In this document: piece by piece, positions 43,609-54,780 of the stretch
Numbering within the stretch: the stretch's first letter is position 1
How the letters are laid out: every line of letters starts with the position of its first letter
Assembly: GCA_029168955.1 (NCBI GenBank)
Contig: JAPDOI010000182.1
Coordinates: 682,001-746,000, forward strand
DNA length: 64,000 nt
From: Aplectana chamaeleonis
Lineage: Eukaryota > Nematoda > Chromadorea > Rhabditida > Cosmocercidae
Reading direction: 5' to 3'
Translations under genes and position numbers: made by a program
The notes under the pieces: generated by a model
Seen by the model: only the letters and a program-made list of their open reading frames with translations
What the model was told of the DNA's origin: nothing
The model's database searches: none

Positions 43609-44720
43609 TAGGGCCCTGAGGGCACATAGGTGCGGTTTCGGAAATGAAAACCACATTATGTAATTGGCGGTTCAGATGTAAAAACGCACCCTAAATTTCA
43701 TGGATACAGCTTCAATCCGAACAGCGCTACATAGGGTGGCGGAGCCTGTTTTCATGCCCTGAGGGCACATAGGTGCGGTTTCAGGCATGAAAACCACATC
43801 TAGTAATTGACTATCCGGATGTGAAAACGCACCCAAAGTCTCATGGACGCAGCTTCAAGCCGAACAGCGCTACATAGGTTGGGGTCCATGGAAAAATCGA
43901 TAGCTGTGAAATATTTACAAGTATTTAACGAAATTTGAATTAGGGAGTTTCGCGTTGCTACGACGTGCGGAAAACCTAGCCACGGACCCAAGTAATCAAT
44001 TTCATTCTTTTAACCAGTTCAAAACGGTCTTTGAAGTACCATTTTTAGGTGTGATACAATCGATTGTATCACACCTAAATCCATACAAGTTAGGTGTGAT
44101 GCAATCGATTGTATCACACATAAAAATGGGTCTTCAAAGACCGTTTTTAACCGGGTAAAAGAATGAAATTGATTAATTGGGTCCGTGAATAGGTTTTCCG
44201 CACATTGTAGCAACGCGAAACTCCCCAATTAAAAATTCGATAAATACTTGTAAATATTTCTCAACAATTCCGGACGGAACATTTTTTCATGGACCCCACC
44301 CTATGTAGCGCTGTTCGGATACAAGCTGCATCCATGAAACTTTGGGAGCGTTTTCACATCCGGATAGCCAATTACTATATGTGGTTTTGATGCCTGAAAC
44401 CGCACCTGTGTGCCCTCAGGGCATGAAAACAGGCTCCGCCTACCCTATGTAGCGCTGTTCGGATACAAGCTGCATCCATGAAACTTTGGGAGCGTTTTCA
44501 CATCCGGATAGCCAATTACCATATGTGGTTTTGATGCCTGAAACCGCACCGGTGTGCCCTCAGGGCATGAAAACAGGCTCCGCCTACCCTATGTAGCGCT
44601 GTTCGGATACAAGCTGCATCCATGAAATTTTGGGAGCGTTTTCACATGCGGACATTCGTACTCAAAATGTGGGTTCCGCGCCCGCGACCGCTCCTATGTG
44701 CCCTGAGCGCGTAAAAATCG
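43609..44720. repeat. Large fold-back element with tandem subrepeats in both arms
   Basis: The left arm holds two units of about 140 bp, each with CCCTGAGGGCACATAGGTGC and CGAACAGCGCTACATAGG. The right arm holds nearly three inverted units (CCTATGTAGCGCTGTTCGG ... GTGCCCTCAGGGCATGAAAA). The inner arms (GAGTTTCGCGTTGCTAC and inverse; AAACGGTCTTTGAAG and inverse) meet at a double palindrome at 44046-44120 built from GGTGTGATACAATCGATTGT. The total span is about 1.1 kb. This resembles fold-back transposons, with no coding capacity seen. Confidence 0.85.
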
Positions 44721-45402
44721 AAAGGCGTTTTCATTAAGGAAATTGTAAGATATATCACAGTGAACAACGCTCTTTTGTGGCAGTCAGCTATCCATCGTTT
44801 TACAGCTTTGCGAAATTTTTATATTTAGCGGGATCGAACCTGTGAACTCTAAATCGCCTAAAAATGCATCTTAGATTACGAAATTCCAGAACATCTGTGT
44901 CATTTCGTTGACAGGATAGTCCGCTTGTAATGACCTCGATGACATCGAATACTCAACACCGCTGCTGCTGACATATCAAGGAGCGCTTTGGCGACACATT
45001 TTACCTTTCCGAGACTCCTCCTCCATGTCAGATTCATTGACGATGGCCGTGCTACCGTCATCTATTGTCTTGCATACTTTATCACCAGTGAATTGTAAGC
45101 TCTTCTTGTGTGTTCCTGCCTCATTTTTACAACCCCAATTCATATCTTGCTTCATTTGTTTTTTCGCAAATGTTTCTCACTATTCAGTTTCTTTTTTGAT
45201 CTCCTGTCTCATTTTGCTCTCTCAGTATAATCTCCACTTTTAATTTGACCTCTTATTGTGATCTCATTTTGCCGTCATTTTTTATACTTACGGTATGATT
45301 CTTAACCCCCCCCTCCGGCCTGATAGAAGTCCATCTTGTTTCTTGGTTGACCGAAGGTCCGACCCCCCGTCCCACCGGATGTCGATAGATCCGACCCCCC
45401 CT
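44721..45402. other. Unannotated stretch before the LTR element
   Basis: Short T-rich frames and two C runs near 45305 and 45365. An isolated B-box-like GGTTCGATCCCGC near 44830 (minus strand) has no A box. No gene seen. Confidence 0.4.
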
Positions 45403-45407
45403 CCCTC

Positions 45408-46343
45408 TGTCGTGACTTCCGTCCGACTTAGTCATCTAAAGGCCGCCGCCTGGCCTTCCGTCACTGGTCCCGCCACGATCTCTACAGAGGGAATTGCATC
45501 ATCATGCAGGGACGCAGAATCCGCGCGACCCCCGTCGCCTGGCAAGTCAGAGCGCCAGTGTCGACGCCTCTTCGTCAGTGTCATCGATTGCCGTCATCGG
45601 GTGCGCCGCTCTTCCTGCGTTCGCGTCACATGCCTGTGACGTCCTGCTTCCTTCGATCGTCGTCAGTCCTGCGAGTCGTCCTGCCGATCCCGCGTACGGA
45701 GGAGGGTCTACCGTGCGGTGGCGTCCTGCCCGCACCTCCTCTGCTCCTGTCATCGCCTGATGGTTGAGCAGAGGCCCGGTCGACTTCCAGCCCTCACTGC
45801 CCGTGCGTCCGGTTCCTCCCATGCCTGGGAGTTCGTCAGGTAGTAGGAGTTTGCCCTCTCCCGTCTCAGCTGGGCAAGGTCCGTCCCTGACACGTAGGAG
45901 TATTTGTATTTTAACTTATGTATATATTTATTGCCGCGTTGGTAGTTTAGTTTCTAAAGGGTAAACGCATATTTAATACTTGTGTCCTGTTATGTGGCAA
46001 TATCATACCGTACAGACGGTGTATACTTGGTTCGGTGACATATGTTATGTTTTGTGTGTACCGCGCATTGGCGGTTGTAGTGGGGTCAGACCTATCCTGG
46101 AGTTGGCCCTGGTTTGTGGGTAAGGGCGTGGTAACAGCGTAGTGTGCGACCGGAGGCTGTAGGGCCTAACACACATGTAGTATTCCATATACTCGGTTTC
46201 CGCGTTGCAGGCATAAGCATAGGGACACGCCGTAAGTCCTCTGGTTCATTCGTGTCGGACTAGCGGCCGACCCCCTCCGTGACAACCGATGCTGCAAGGA
46301 CGGAAACGCAGACTCGGAGTGGAGGACGGCAACCGTCGCGACA
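45408..46343 (+). repeat. Left LTR
   Basis: Begins TGTCGTGACTTCC and ends CAACCGTCGCGACA, with TG...CA ends inside a short imperfect inverted repeat (TGTCGTGAC / GTCGCGACA). Length 936 bp, equal to the right LTR. Small open frames occur identically in both LTRs and are not considered genes. Confidence 0.95.
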
Positions 46344-46361
46344 TGGTGCATCCGGCTGCAG
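46344..46361 (+). promoter_or_regulatory. Candidate primer-binding site
   Basis: TGGTGCATCCGGCTGCAG follows the LTR directly and starts with TGG, the complement of tRNA CCA ends. The first nine bases would fit the 3' end of a tRNA-Gly with GATGCACCA; the rest fits less well. The assignment is tentative. Confidence 0.45.
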
Positions 46362-49300
46362 TTGGACACGTGGGAAACCCGTGTCTGGCTGTTGTGATCG
46401 AATCCGCGCGTGCCCCCTTAGGCCGGTTGGGTCTCGGTGACTGCGTAGTAGCTAGCGTAGGGCCAGGGTAGTGCTAGGTAAGTTGTGGTGTCAGAGCGTT
46501 ACAAGGGGACCTGGCGTTTGGGACAGAGCCCACCTACTTCCTGTGGTCGCAGCTCTCCCCCTCTGCCGCTCCGGGTGGCACGCACTGGTGGGGGACAAGG
46601 AGGGTTGCGGATGGCCATGGACATGTCAAGGGAGCGGGTGCAGCCGAAAGCTGTAAGGAGGCCCGCGTCAGGTCTCTCGTAACATCATGACCCCTAGTAA
46701 CCCCTCGTGACCGCCTGGTTGCTTGTAGTTATCCCTCGCACCTTTTGGTTCGTACCTACACGCCCATTATGCCACAATTACCCCTCTCCGTCTGGGTCTT
46801 TTTTGGGTTGGTCTGTAGGTTAGTCAACTGTCAGCGTGTGGTCCCAAACCATAGCTTGTCTTGGTTGGTTGACCGCTGTTTCGGTTGATAGGTAACTCAT
46901 GCGCAGGGTTCCAGCTCGCATAACAGTTACTATATTGCTATATCGCGTTCCCCCTTTCTACTTTACTAGTTGCGCCAGGGTAAGTATGCGTAAGTTTCCC
47001 CCTACGTCGTCCTTGGTGCATAACACTTAATACCATCTTTGACCGCGTGCCAGCGTTCCGATTGGTGGCAGCAATCGGACCGTTTTGGTACAAAGGTCAT
47101 AAATATGTGTTATTTCACACCGTTGGGCGCCTTGCCCACTAGTTTACATCATATACGGGACAAAACATCTCCATCAAATCCACCTCGCAAAGGACGCCTC
47201 GGACAACGTACAAGGACTACTAGACCGTCTACGGCTCGCAATCGGTCTTGGGAGCAGTGCACTTTTAGCACTGGCACCCCCCAGTTATAACATCCTGAGT
47301 TTATGGTCCGCGTTTGGCGTTGATTGGGTCATTTTGCCGGCTTTGGCTCAATTTCGCGTCATTCGCCACCTTAATCCCATTAACTGGGTTGGCAGCGTTG
47401 GCACTCAACTTTAAAACTCTTCCCGTGCGCAATAACATCGCGCTCTACGACGTCAATTGGCTAGACTCTAGCTGACCTCGGTTAGCCTAGCTAATTCTAC
47501 TCGGACATGGATCAACACGTGTGCTTTGGTGTTTTACGACCATCACGTCAACACCTGGATCGACTCCTCTGGATAATTACCATCGCCAGTGGATATGCTT
47601 ACAGTCACGCACAGTGACCTTGGATCGTGTCTACAAGTCTGGGCGGAGCTACCTATGGCAAGCCATTCACCTATCCGGCACAGTTCCTGTGATGCGGCTT
47701 CAACATCTTGGCTGTTTGGTTTCCATATTTAATTGCTTCGCGTGGTTTCAAAACCACACTTATAACATCTACTTGTAGGCTCACTTAACTCTGGGGTTCA
47801 CTAAATCATGGCTGCAGGCCTTTATTCCATCTTAAAATCCTCTAAATCTGCGTTTTCGCAGTTATTCTGGCTTATCTGGGGCATTCAGGCCTCAATAATG
47901 GGTTTTCGCACCCATTTCCATTCACTTGGTTGTTTTCGTTTTGTTCGGTTTATTCGTGTTTCCTCGTGTCTCCACGTTCAAATGTGTTTTCGCGTGGATA
48001 CGGAATTTACCGTTCAAACTTCGCGGTACGCAGTCCAAATTGCGTCCCGAAGTGAAAACGTGGTTGCCACCATTATTTCGTAATGGTCATGAGGTCGACG
48101 GTGAGTCATCATTGTCTTCACCTCGTCGGCACCAGCTCAACGCATGTGTTTTCACCTGCGTCATAATCAGCGTCTGTGGACTATTCCTAATTGTTGCTAA
48201 ATATTCCCTATACTATTCAATAATATTTGGTCAGGTTTCCTCTTAATTTTTCCCTCGTGCAGTGTGCGCTTCTAAATCTTTCATTTTTTCCGCGTGCAGT
48301 GATCTCATTCGTTTTCCTAGTATTTTATATCATTTCAATTTCATCCCCTTCATTATCCACTCATCATTTTTCTCTCCTGCACGCAATATAAAATTTTCCG
48401 CGAAAGCAGTAAAAATCCCCAATCACGCGTTTATAATTTTTTATCCCAAACCCTCATCTCCAATTTTTTCGCTCGCGTATTACTGCTCAAAATCTAAATT
48501 TACACTACACGTTTCCCAATATCCTGACCACTTACCCTTTCAACATCCCATTTTGGCAGCTCTGGTTGTGTGTCAGCGTACCCGCGTGCGGATACCCTCT
48601 AAGAGGCATCCTCACCCCGTTTCGCCGACGCACTGCTGCGTTTGTTCGCTGTCTGTACCCGGGCGGCTCTATTCGCTGCCTGTGCGGTTTGGCGGCGACA
48701 AACTTCCTTTTCTATAACATTTTAATTTTTTCTTAAAATTGAACCGCAAATCCTCATTTCTACCCCTTCAAACCCCCTCAATTTGCCGCTTCTTGCAGTT
48801 CACGGCATTCTACATCTGGTTTATAGTCCATCTCATCCTTTCCATCTCGTTGGCGCTCGTTAACGCAGGCTCCTCCTTGCCGCGTGCCTAGTCAGCCCGT
48901 AAAAGTTGCACGAATGCCACGACCGCGTCGCGTCCCCATGCGTCGCGTGTCCGCCAACTTCGAAAGGCTGCGTCGAGCAGCTGTCCATTTCAGGTATTGA
49001 TCTTCTCCAGCGTTTGTTGGATTCTAATCTTTATGGACTTTCTACCTGCTTTCGACTACTATGGTATTCCGGCAATTGCTACCATCTACATACTGGTCAG
49101 GTAACAGCTGCGTTTAAAACTTGTGGATTTTTGCGCTCGCTTGCAGCGTTTATTTTTTTTAAGTTTCTTCTGGGTGTTCTGTTCAGCTTTTCAGGTATCT
49201 CCCCATATCCCCTCTTTACTGGGTTACCCCTTCTTCATTTTCCCCGCACGCAGCGTTAAAATTGAGCAATGACCTTTTCACTTTTTCTTCTGACCCTTAA

Positions 49301-50856
49301 ACCCCCTTAAATTCACCCTAATTTTTCCAGCGTGTACATGGTTGCTAGAAGTCTGACCCGTAGCCTTATGGCCGCGTGTTGGATTGATAAAAACCACGTA
49401 TACGCCCATTCCCCACCAAAATCGTAATTTACGATTTTGGCTATTTCGCAATAAATCGTATTTTCTGATCATTGCTCACCAACTGCGTTCAAGTTCCACG
49501 CAACTGACCAGTCTATACCGGCTTCATTCATTTAGTGTCGGCTTCATTTCCCTTTAACATCGGTGGGATATTCCTTTGCCCTTACACTAAATTTAACCTT
49601 GACTTTCGTTTGTGTTTTTGTTGCACGTTACCGCGTAAATGCTCGCGTGGTGACTTGCCACTTCAACACAAGAGAGTGGTTACACTCTCCTACCTGGACT
49701 TGACTTAAAATTTGCTGGTCAATGTTTTCTAAATATCTTTGGACTTCACACTTGGGTTTTTCTCTCACATGTTGGCTACAGTAACCGCGTTGCGTGTCAG
49801 CTCGCGCACTTCTTGCGTCATCATCGGCTATTGTTCCTCATGTGTGCTACAATTAACCTAAGCGCGCTGCGATTGCATCATTGAGCAGTGTTAATACCCG
49901 TATTAACCTTTCACCCCATTTATTACTTCTCTATATTTAACCGCGTCCACCAACTACCACAGTCCCTTTCCGTCCTGTCTAAAGTTTTCTCGGTGGACTC
50001 CGGACAAAATTCATTTTCTAAATTCCCCTCGTTTTCTATTTAGTTTTCTAAAAATTCTTTCAACCCTTTCCAAATTTCACATTTTTCACTCAATCGCAAT
50101 TTCCCTCAAATGTTTCAATTTCTAAAATTCCACTATTTTTACAACAAAATTCCAAACAATTTTTTCTTCCTACAATTTAATTTTAAATCGCAATTCAAAA
50201 TTTTCTCCTATACTGCTCAATGGTTTGCCCGCGTATCGTCCACGCAAATTGACCAGCAATGAATCCCCGGACATGACGTTGTATTATGATTGGTATGATC
50301 TGATATGCTAACTCACCGTGTCTCACGCAACTCGAGGCTAGCAATTCATTTCAAATAACATCTTTCGCCGTTCATAATACTCCTTTTTTTCTGTTTCGAC
50401 TTCAATTCATTTAATCACTTCACATTTATCACAATTTCCGATTCGATTATATATTGTAGATCACATAATCACATTATAATTACTTTTATATCATCTGTGA
50501 TAATTATCCCTTCCAATAGCTAATGGTAGGCTTTGATCTTTATCGGTCTTCTTCAACTCAGAATCGCCAATTTATTTTCAACTATACATACATACAAAAT
50601 TATAATTATTTTTACACCTTTCGCGTTATGGCATCCTCGCCGCTCAAGTTCATTCCCTTTTGTGCAGCACTCACATTTAGTTAGCTAGTCACTAACCAGC
50701 TTCTGCTTCATTTATTGTTGTTCTACGAGTGCCTGCGGTTATCGACATATTAAATATACATCGTCGGTTGTGCCGTTTCGCGTATTGTTTGGTTCCGACG
50801 TGCGTTTTTGACTTTGTTCTCGGGTGGTTCGTGGGGTCCCCTGCTTCGCAGCGGTC
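46362..50856 (+). other. Long non-coding leader of the LTR element
   Basis: 4.5 kb between the primer site and the gag-like frame. No domain is seen; the longest frames (for example 48262-48717) are T-rich and unremarkable. It becomes AT-rich from about 48,200 to 50,600, yet CCGCGT recurs at intervals, for example 47043, 47308, 48290, 48580, 48880, 49370, 49630, 49790, 49944 and 50228. Confidence 0.6.
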
Positions 50857-51213
50857 ATGTCGGAAAATGCGAACAACGGTTCCAGGCAACCACAATGCGA
50901 CGCTCAGCAACCCCTTCATGGGGCAGCAACGCCGCAGCCGCCTGCTCCACCTGCGCAGCCCGCTGCTATTCCACCGGCGTTATCGCCGCACAACCGCGTC
51001 GTACATGTTCAACCTCGTGAGCCACCGCGTCAGTATGAGGAAGCTATTGCCAGCGGGCGTCTCCTTCGTGAGGTCGCCGAGGTGATCGCCCTCAGCGCCA
51101 TCAACCGCGTCCGCACTAGCAGCGCGCGCGCAATCAACATCTGCGCCACCCGCGTCTGCTCAACCTCTTGGTGGTCAGACTGCTATGGACCAGACAACGG
51201 AACATCCGCCTAA
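50857..51213 (+). CDS. Gag-like protein, N-terminal frame
   Basis: Starts at ATG 50857 (MSENANNGSRQPQ). A Pro/Ala/Gln-rich segment is followed by a more ordered part (PREPPRQYEEAIASGRLLRE). It overlaps the main zinc-knuckle frame, which opens at 51086 one base ahead. A +1 shift within 51086-51213, either programmed or a mutation, would fuse them. The frame change could also mean two separate starts. Family unclear beyond a retroelement gag context. Confidence 0.55.
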   Translation: MSENANNGSRQPQCDAQQPLHGAATPQPPAPPAQPAAIPPALSPHNRVVHVQPREPPRQYEEAIASGRLLREVAEVIALSAINRVRTSSARAINICATRVCSTSWWSDCYGPDNGTSA

Positions 51214-52783
51214 GTCGGAGATCCCGCGTTTGGTCGAGAGCGACGTGGAGCCTCCCAAGGCCCCATCCTCCGCGTTGCCTTTGCAGCAGCCAATGGTTCA
51301 GCAGTCTACTTCGGCACAGCAGCAGCAGCCTACTGGCGCACAACAACCGCGTCAGGGTCGCGCGCGCTCGCCTTTGCGTCATGGAGGCTTTCATCGCATG
51401 TACCGCAGCGACACGTCGCCGCCGTGCAGCGAAAAGTCTTTCAGCGTGCAGCCGCCGGCTCGTATGGAGCGCCGTGGAGGCGTAGCTTATCCGCGCAACG
51501 ATCCACCTTCACCAAGGCAGCCCCGTGCACCTTCGGCTCATCGCTTCAATCCATCGCGTCGCGCTTCGCCACATCCGGCTCGTCGCGCCTTGCCTCATCA
51601 GGCTCGCCGCGTCTCTCCATCGCCGGTACGTCGCGCATCGCCACAGCAGCGCTCGCCAAGGCCGCGCTCACCACATCGCAGCCCACCGCGTGAGCATATC
51701 CGTCGTCATCATGACGAGGAGCTCTACGCACCGCTGCATTACGCGCAGCCGCAGCGTTACTATCCTCCAGCGCCGCAACACTGCTATCCGCTGCCGCCAA
51801 TTCAACCGTCGTGCGACAACCATTGGAGAGGTTTTCAGCCGCATTGCCCCAACTGTCAAAGTCGGTACCGCTATCTAGTGGATTTGGCTATGCGCGAACC
51901 CCCAATGGGTCCCACATACGGTCCCGGCTATTCCCATCAGCCGCGTTATAGCCCACGCAGGGACTATCATAGTCCACCGCGTGCAAGCTATAGCCCACAG
52001 CGTCGCGCAAATACATCACAGCGCAGCTATCATAGCCCGCCACGTGAGGCGGAACATCACTCGCGAATGGCTCGTTCTCCCACACCGCGTCCACGCGAAC
52101 ACTCCCCTCATGGAAATGATCGCCATGTGGAACGCACTCGCGCACAATCATCGCGCAGGGAGCCAACACCGCCTACGCGTCAATCTACCCCCAATCCTCC
52201 CCAATCAAGCACTCAGCTTGACGCCTCACGTCTGCCGCCCCCATCTTCATCTCGCGCTTCTTCCGCTCGCAACCCCCCTCGTGGTCCCACTCCGTCCTCG
52301 CGCCTGCAGGCTGGACCGCTAAGACGGCCCATTTTTACAGCAGCGTTCGACGAGGAAGGTAGACTCAAACCAGTCTACGTAACCCAGCCCGGAGACCACG
52401 AGCATTCCCCATCCCGCTGCTTCTTCTGTGGTCAGCACCACTTCAGCAGGGGTTGTGGTGTCGTGCCGTGTCTGTCGGACCGCGTGAGAATTCATGCGGA
52501 TGACGGCAGATGCTTCATGTGCGGAGGCATCCATGCTGAGTACGAATGCGCGCTTCGGGAACATCCGTGCCGAGCGTGTGGTGGTCGTGGTCATCACCCC
52601 GCGTTCTGCCCGAATAGCTCTCGGCTTACCTGCGATGTACCGCACAGCGATTACGATCGCGTCATGCGTCGTGCTAGACGCCAGGCTCAAGCCGTACGAG
52701 ATCATCATCGTGAAGCCGAGTTCAGAGCATACGAGATGGAGATGAAGAAGAGAGAGCAAGAGGATGAGGAGGATGGTGAGTAA
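51185..52783 (+). CDS. Gag-like nucleocapsid protein with three zinc knuckles
   Basis: 532 codons from ATG 51185. Residues 1-400 are basic and low-complexity, rich in Arg, Pro and Ser (repeated SPRRASPHPARRA-type segments and YSPRRDYHSPPR), suiting RNA binding. Residues about 412-474 hold three knuckles: CFFCGQHHFSRGC and CFMCGGIHAEYEC (both CX2CX3HX4C), then CRACGGRGHHPAFC (CX2CX4HX4C). The last 50 residues are charged (KKREQEDEEDGE). Triple knuckles of this sort are known from nematode and insect LTR-element Gag proteins, including Bel/Pao, but the group cannot be fixed without pol. The stop sits within GGTGAGTAAG, which is also a perfect splice donor. Other long frames over this region are shadows. 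Confidence 0.8.
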   Translation: MDQTTEHPPKSEIPRLVESDVEPPKAPSSALPLQQPMVQQSTSAQQQQPTGAQQPRQGRARSPLRHGGFHRMYRSDTSPPCSEKSFSVQPPARMERRGGVAYPRNDPPSPRQPRAPSAHRFNPSRRASPHPARRALPHQARRVSPSPVRRASPQQRSPRPRSPHRSPPREHIRRHHDEELYAPLHYAQPQRYYPPAPQHCYPLPPIQPSCDNHWRGFQPHCPNCQSRYRYLVDLAMREPPMGPTYGPGYSHQPRYSPRRDYHSPPRASYSPQRRANTSQRSYHSPPREAEHHSRMARSPTPRPREHSPHGNDRHVERTRAQSSRREPTPPTRQSTPNPPQSSTQLDASRLPPPSSSRASSARNPPRGPTPSSRLQAGPLRRPIFTAAFDEEGRLKPVYVTQPGDHEHSPSRCFFCGQHHFSRGCGVVPCLSDRVRIHADDGRCFMCGGIHAEYECALREHPCRACGGRGHHPAFCPNSSRLTCDVPHSDYDRVMRRARRQAQAVRDHHREAEFRAYEMEMKKREQEDEEDGE

Positions 52784-53839
52784 GTTGGATAGGTTGAAAA
52801 CAGCGTTCGTATTATCAAAACCGCGTTGATCTCTTTATACATATACTTCGCGCTTGAAGTAAAAACTGCGTACTTGTGATCTCAAAACCGCGTGTAACTA
52901 TATAGTCATATTTCGTGTATATAAAACAAACCGCGTTTAATATTCATTGTTTTGGCAGACCTTAAGTCGCCCGTGTGTATATATTTTTTCGCGTCAATTC
53001 TACTTCAGATTCGGGTTTCGACGTGCCTTGGATTGCAGTATGGTTGATCAAGTGCCTTTGGTCGAGAGGCTGTATATACTCGCTTTTCCCTGGGGCTTTC
53101 ACTTGCTCAATTCATAGTCGGCCCGGGTTAGGAGTCTCTATTAACACGTGCTTAACACGTGTTTCGTTCGTGTGAACCGTGGGTTATTTCCGTGGCGTGA
53201 AACAAGAAGCGTTTCACTAAATTCCCCCGTTCGGTGACGGAACGTGTATGAAATTCGTGACTTCCCCCCGCGTCACAAACTAATCTAAAAAGTGTTTCAT
53301 GTTCGACGTGTCGTTGATGATGCCGTTCGGTTCTCTCTGTCGTTATGGTCAATCAAGCCGTTCGTGCAAGCCGTACTGTCCAGTCGCGTTACCTCAATAC
53401 GCGACTCACAATCTCACGTTGCCGTCGAACTCAGACTCGTCATGCCGTCACATATCGTCACACTGCGTTTAGCCGTCATGTACAGATGGTGCTATCCCGT
53501 TCGTGAAGGATCTCGTCAACTGCGTTTACCCGTGATCTTTTTACTTATGTATATATATTTGTGTTGTAGTTTTTTGTATTGTGCGCTCCCTCCCGCACAC
53601 CGTAGAATGTTCGTAGAGGAGGATAGAAGTGCAATGACCCCAAAATGTCAGAAGCTGCAAGACCACGGACCGAGCCTGTCTGTTCTTGTGGATCGACCTC
53701 CAGCCCGTCATTCGTAATGGTCGTCGTCCATCGTAGGGTTAGGGTGCCCCTGAGAAAGTTAACTGTGTATGTATATTCTAGTTAGGTTGGACTTTCTCCT
53801 CTGCTTGGCATCTTGGCTCGTTCTTCTTTGGGCCCCCAG
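52784..53839 (+). other. 3' tail of the LTR element internal region
   Basis: About 1 kb without a recognised frame. CCGCGT continues (52821, 52890, 52931, 53270). No polypurine tract precedes the right LTR; the last 20 bases are pyrimidine-rich (TTCTTCTTTGGGCCCCCAG), which is unusual. Confidence 0.55.
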
Positions 53840-54775
53840 TGTCGTGACTTCCGTCCAACTTAGTCATCTAAAGGCCGCCGCCTGGCCTTCCGTCACTGGT
53901 CCCGCCACGATCTCTACAGAAGGAATTGCATCATCATGCAGGGACGCAGAATCCGCGCGACCCCCGTCGCCTGGCAAGTCAGAGCACCAGTGTCGACGCC
54001 TCTTCGTCAGTGTCATCGATTGCCGTCATCGGGTGCGCCGCTCTTCCTGCGTTCGCGTCACATGCCTGTGACGTCCTGCTTCCTTCGATCGTCGTCAGTC
54101 CTGCGAGTCGTCCTGCCGATCCCGCGTACGGAGGAGGGTCTACCGTGCGGTGGCGTCCTGCCCGCACCTCCTCTGCTCCTGTCATCGCCTGATGGTTGAG
54201 CAGAGGCCTGGTCGACTTCCAGCCCTCACTGCCCGTGCGTCCGGTTCCTCCCATGCCTGGGAGTTCGTCAGGTAGTAGGAGTTTGTCCTCTCCCGTCTCA
54301 GCTGGGCAAGGTCCGTCCCTGACACGTAGGAGTATTTGTATTTTAACTTATGTATATATTTATTGCCGCGTTGGTAGTTTAGTTTCTAAAGGGTAAACGC
54401 ATATTTAATACTTGTGTCCTGTTATGTGGCAATATCATACCGTACAGACGGTGTATACTTGGTTCGGTGACATATGTTATGTTTTGTGTGTACCGCGCAT
54501 TGGCGGTTGTAGTGGGGTCAGACCTATCCTGGAGTTGGCCCTGGTTTGTGGGTAAGGGCGTGGTAACAGCGTAGTGTGCGACCGGAGGCTGTAGGACCTA
54601 ACACACATGTAGTATTCCATATACTCGGTTTCCGCGTTGCAGGCATAAGCATAGGGACACGCCGTAAGTCCTCTGGTTCATTCGTGTCGGACTAGCGGCC
54701 GACCCCCTCCGTGACAACCGATGCTGCAAGGACGGAAACGCAGACTCGGAGTGGAGGACGGCAACCGTCGCGACA
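53840..54775 (+). repeat. Right LTR
   Basis: 936 bp, TGTCGTGACTTCC to CAACCGTCGCGACA. It differs from the left LTR at six sites by eye, all transitions, with A or T in the right copy each time. Confidence 0.95.
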
Positions 54776-54780
54776 CCCTC

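Larger units (their letters stand above)
45408..54775 (+). mobile_element. Gag-only LTR retrotransposon, 9.37 kb
   Basis: Two 936-bp LTRs in direct orientation flank 7.5 kb. The outer flanks are CCCTC (45403-45407 and 54776-54780), a 5-bp duplication, as known for Gypsy and Bel/Pao groups. Inside are a possible primer-binding site, a 4.5-kb non-coding leader, a gag-like gene and a 1-kb tail. I find no protease, reverse transcriptase, RNase H or integrase in any frame, so it would depend on another element. By eye the LTRs differ at only six positions, so insertion was recent. It landed in a decayed non-LTR reverse transcriptase. Confidence 0.93.

Noticed and set aside
44815..44850. tRNA gene on the minus strand
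   Set aside because: Only a B-box-like GGTTCGATCCCGC is present. No A box, no acceptor pairing.
45295..45822. Pro/Arg-rich frames inside the LTRs
   Set aside because: Present identically in both LTRs in several frames; GC-rich LTR sequence rather than a gene.
48262..49259. Leader frames of the LTR element as an env or accessory gene
   Set aside because: Composition is T-rich with Phe/Ser/Ile runs. No signal peptide plus membrane anchor arrangement or retroviral motif is seen.
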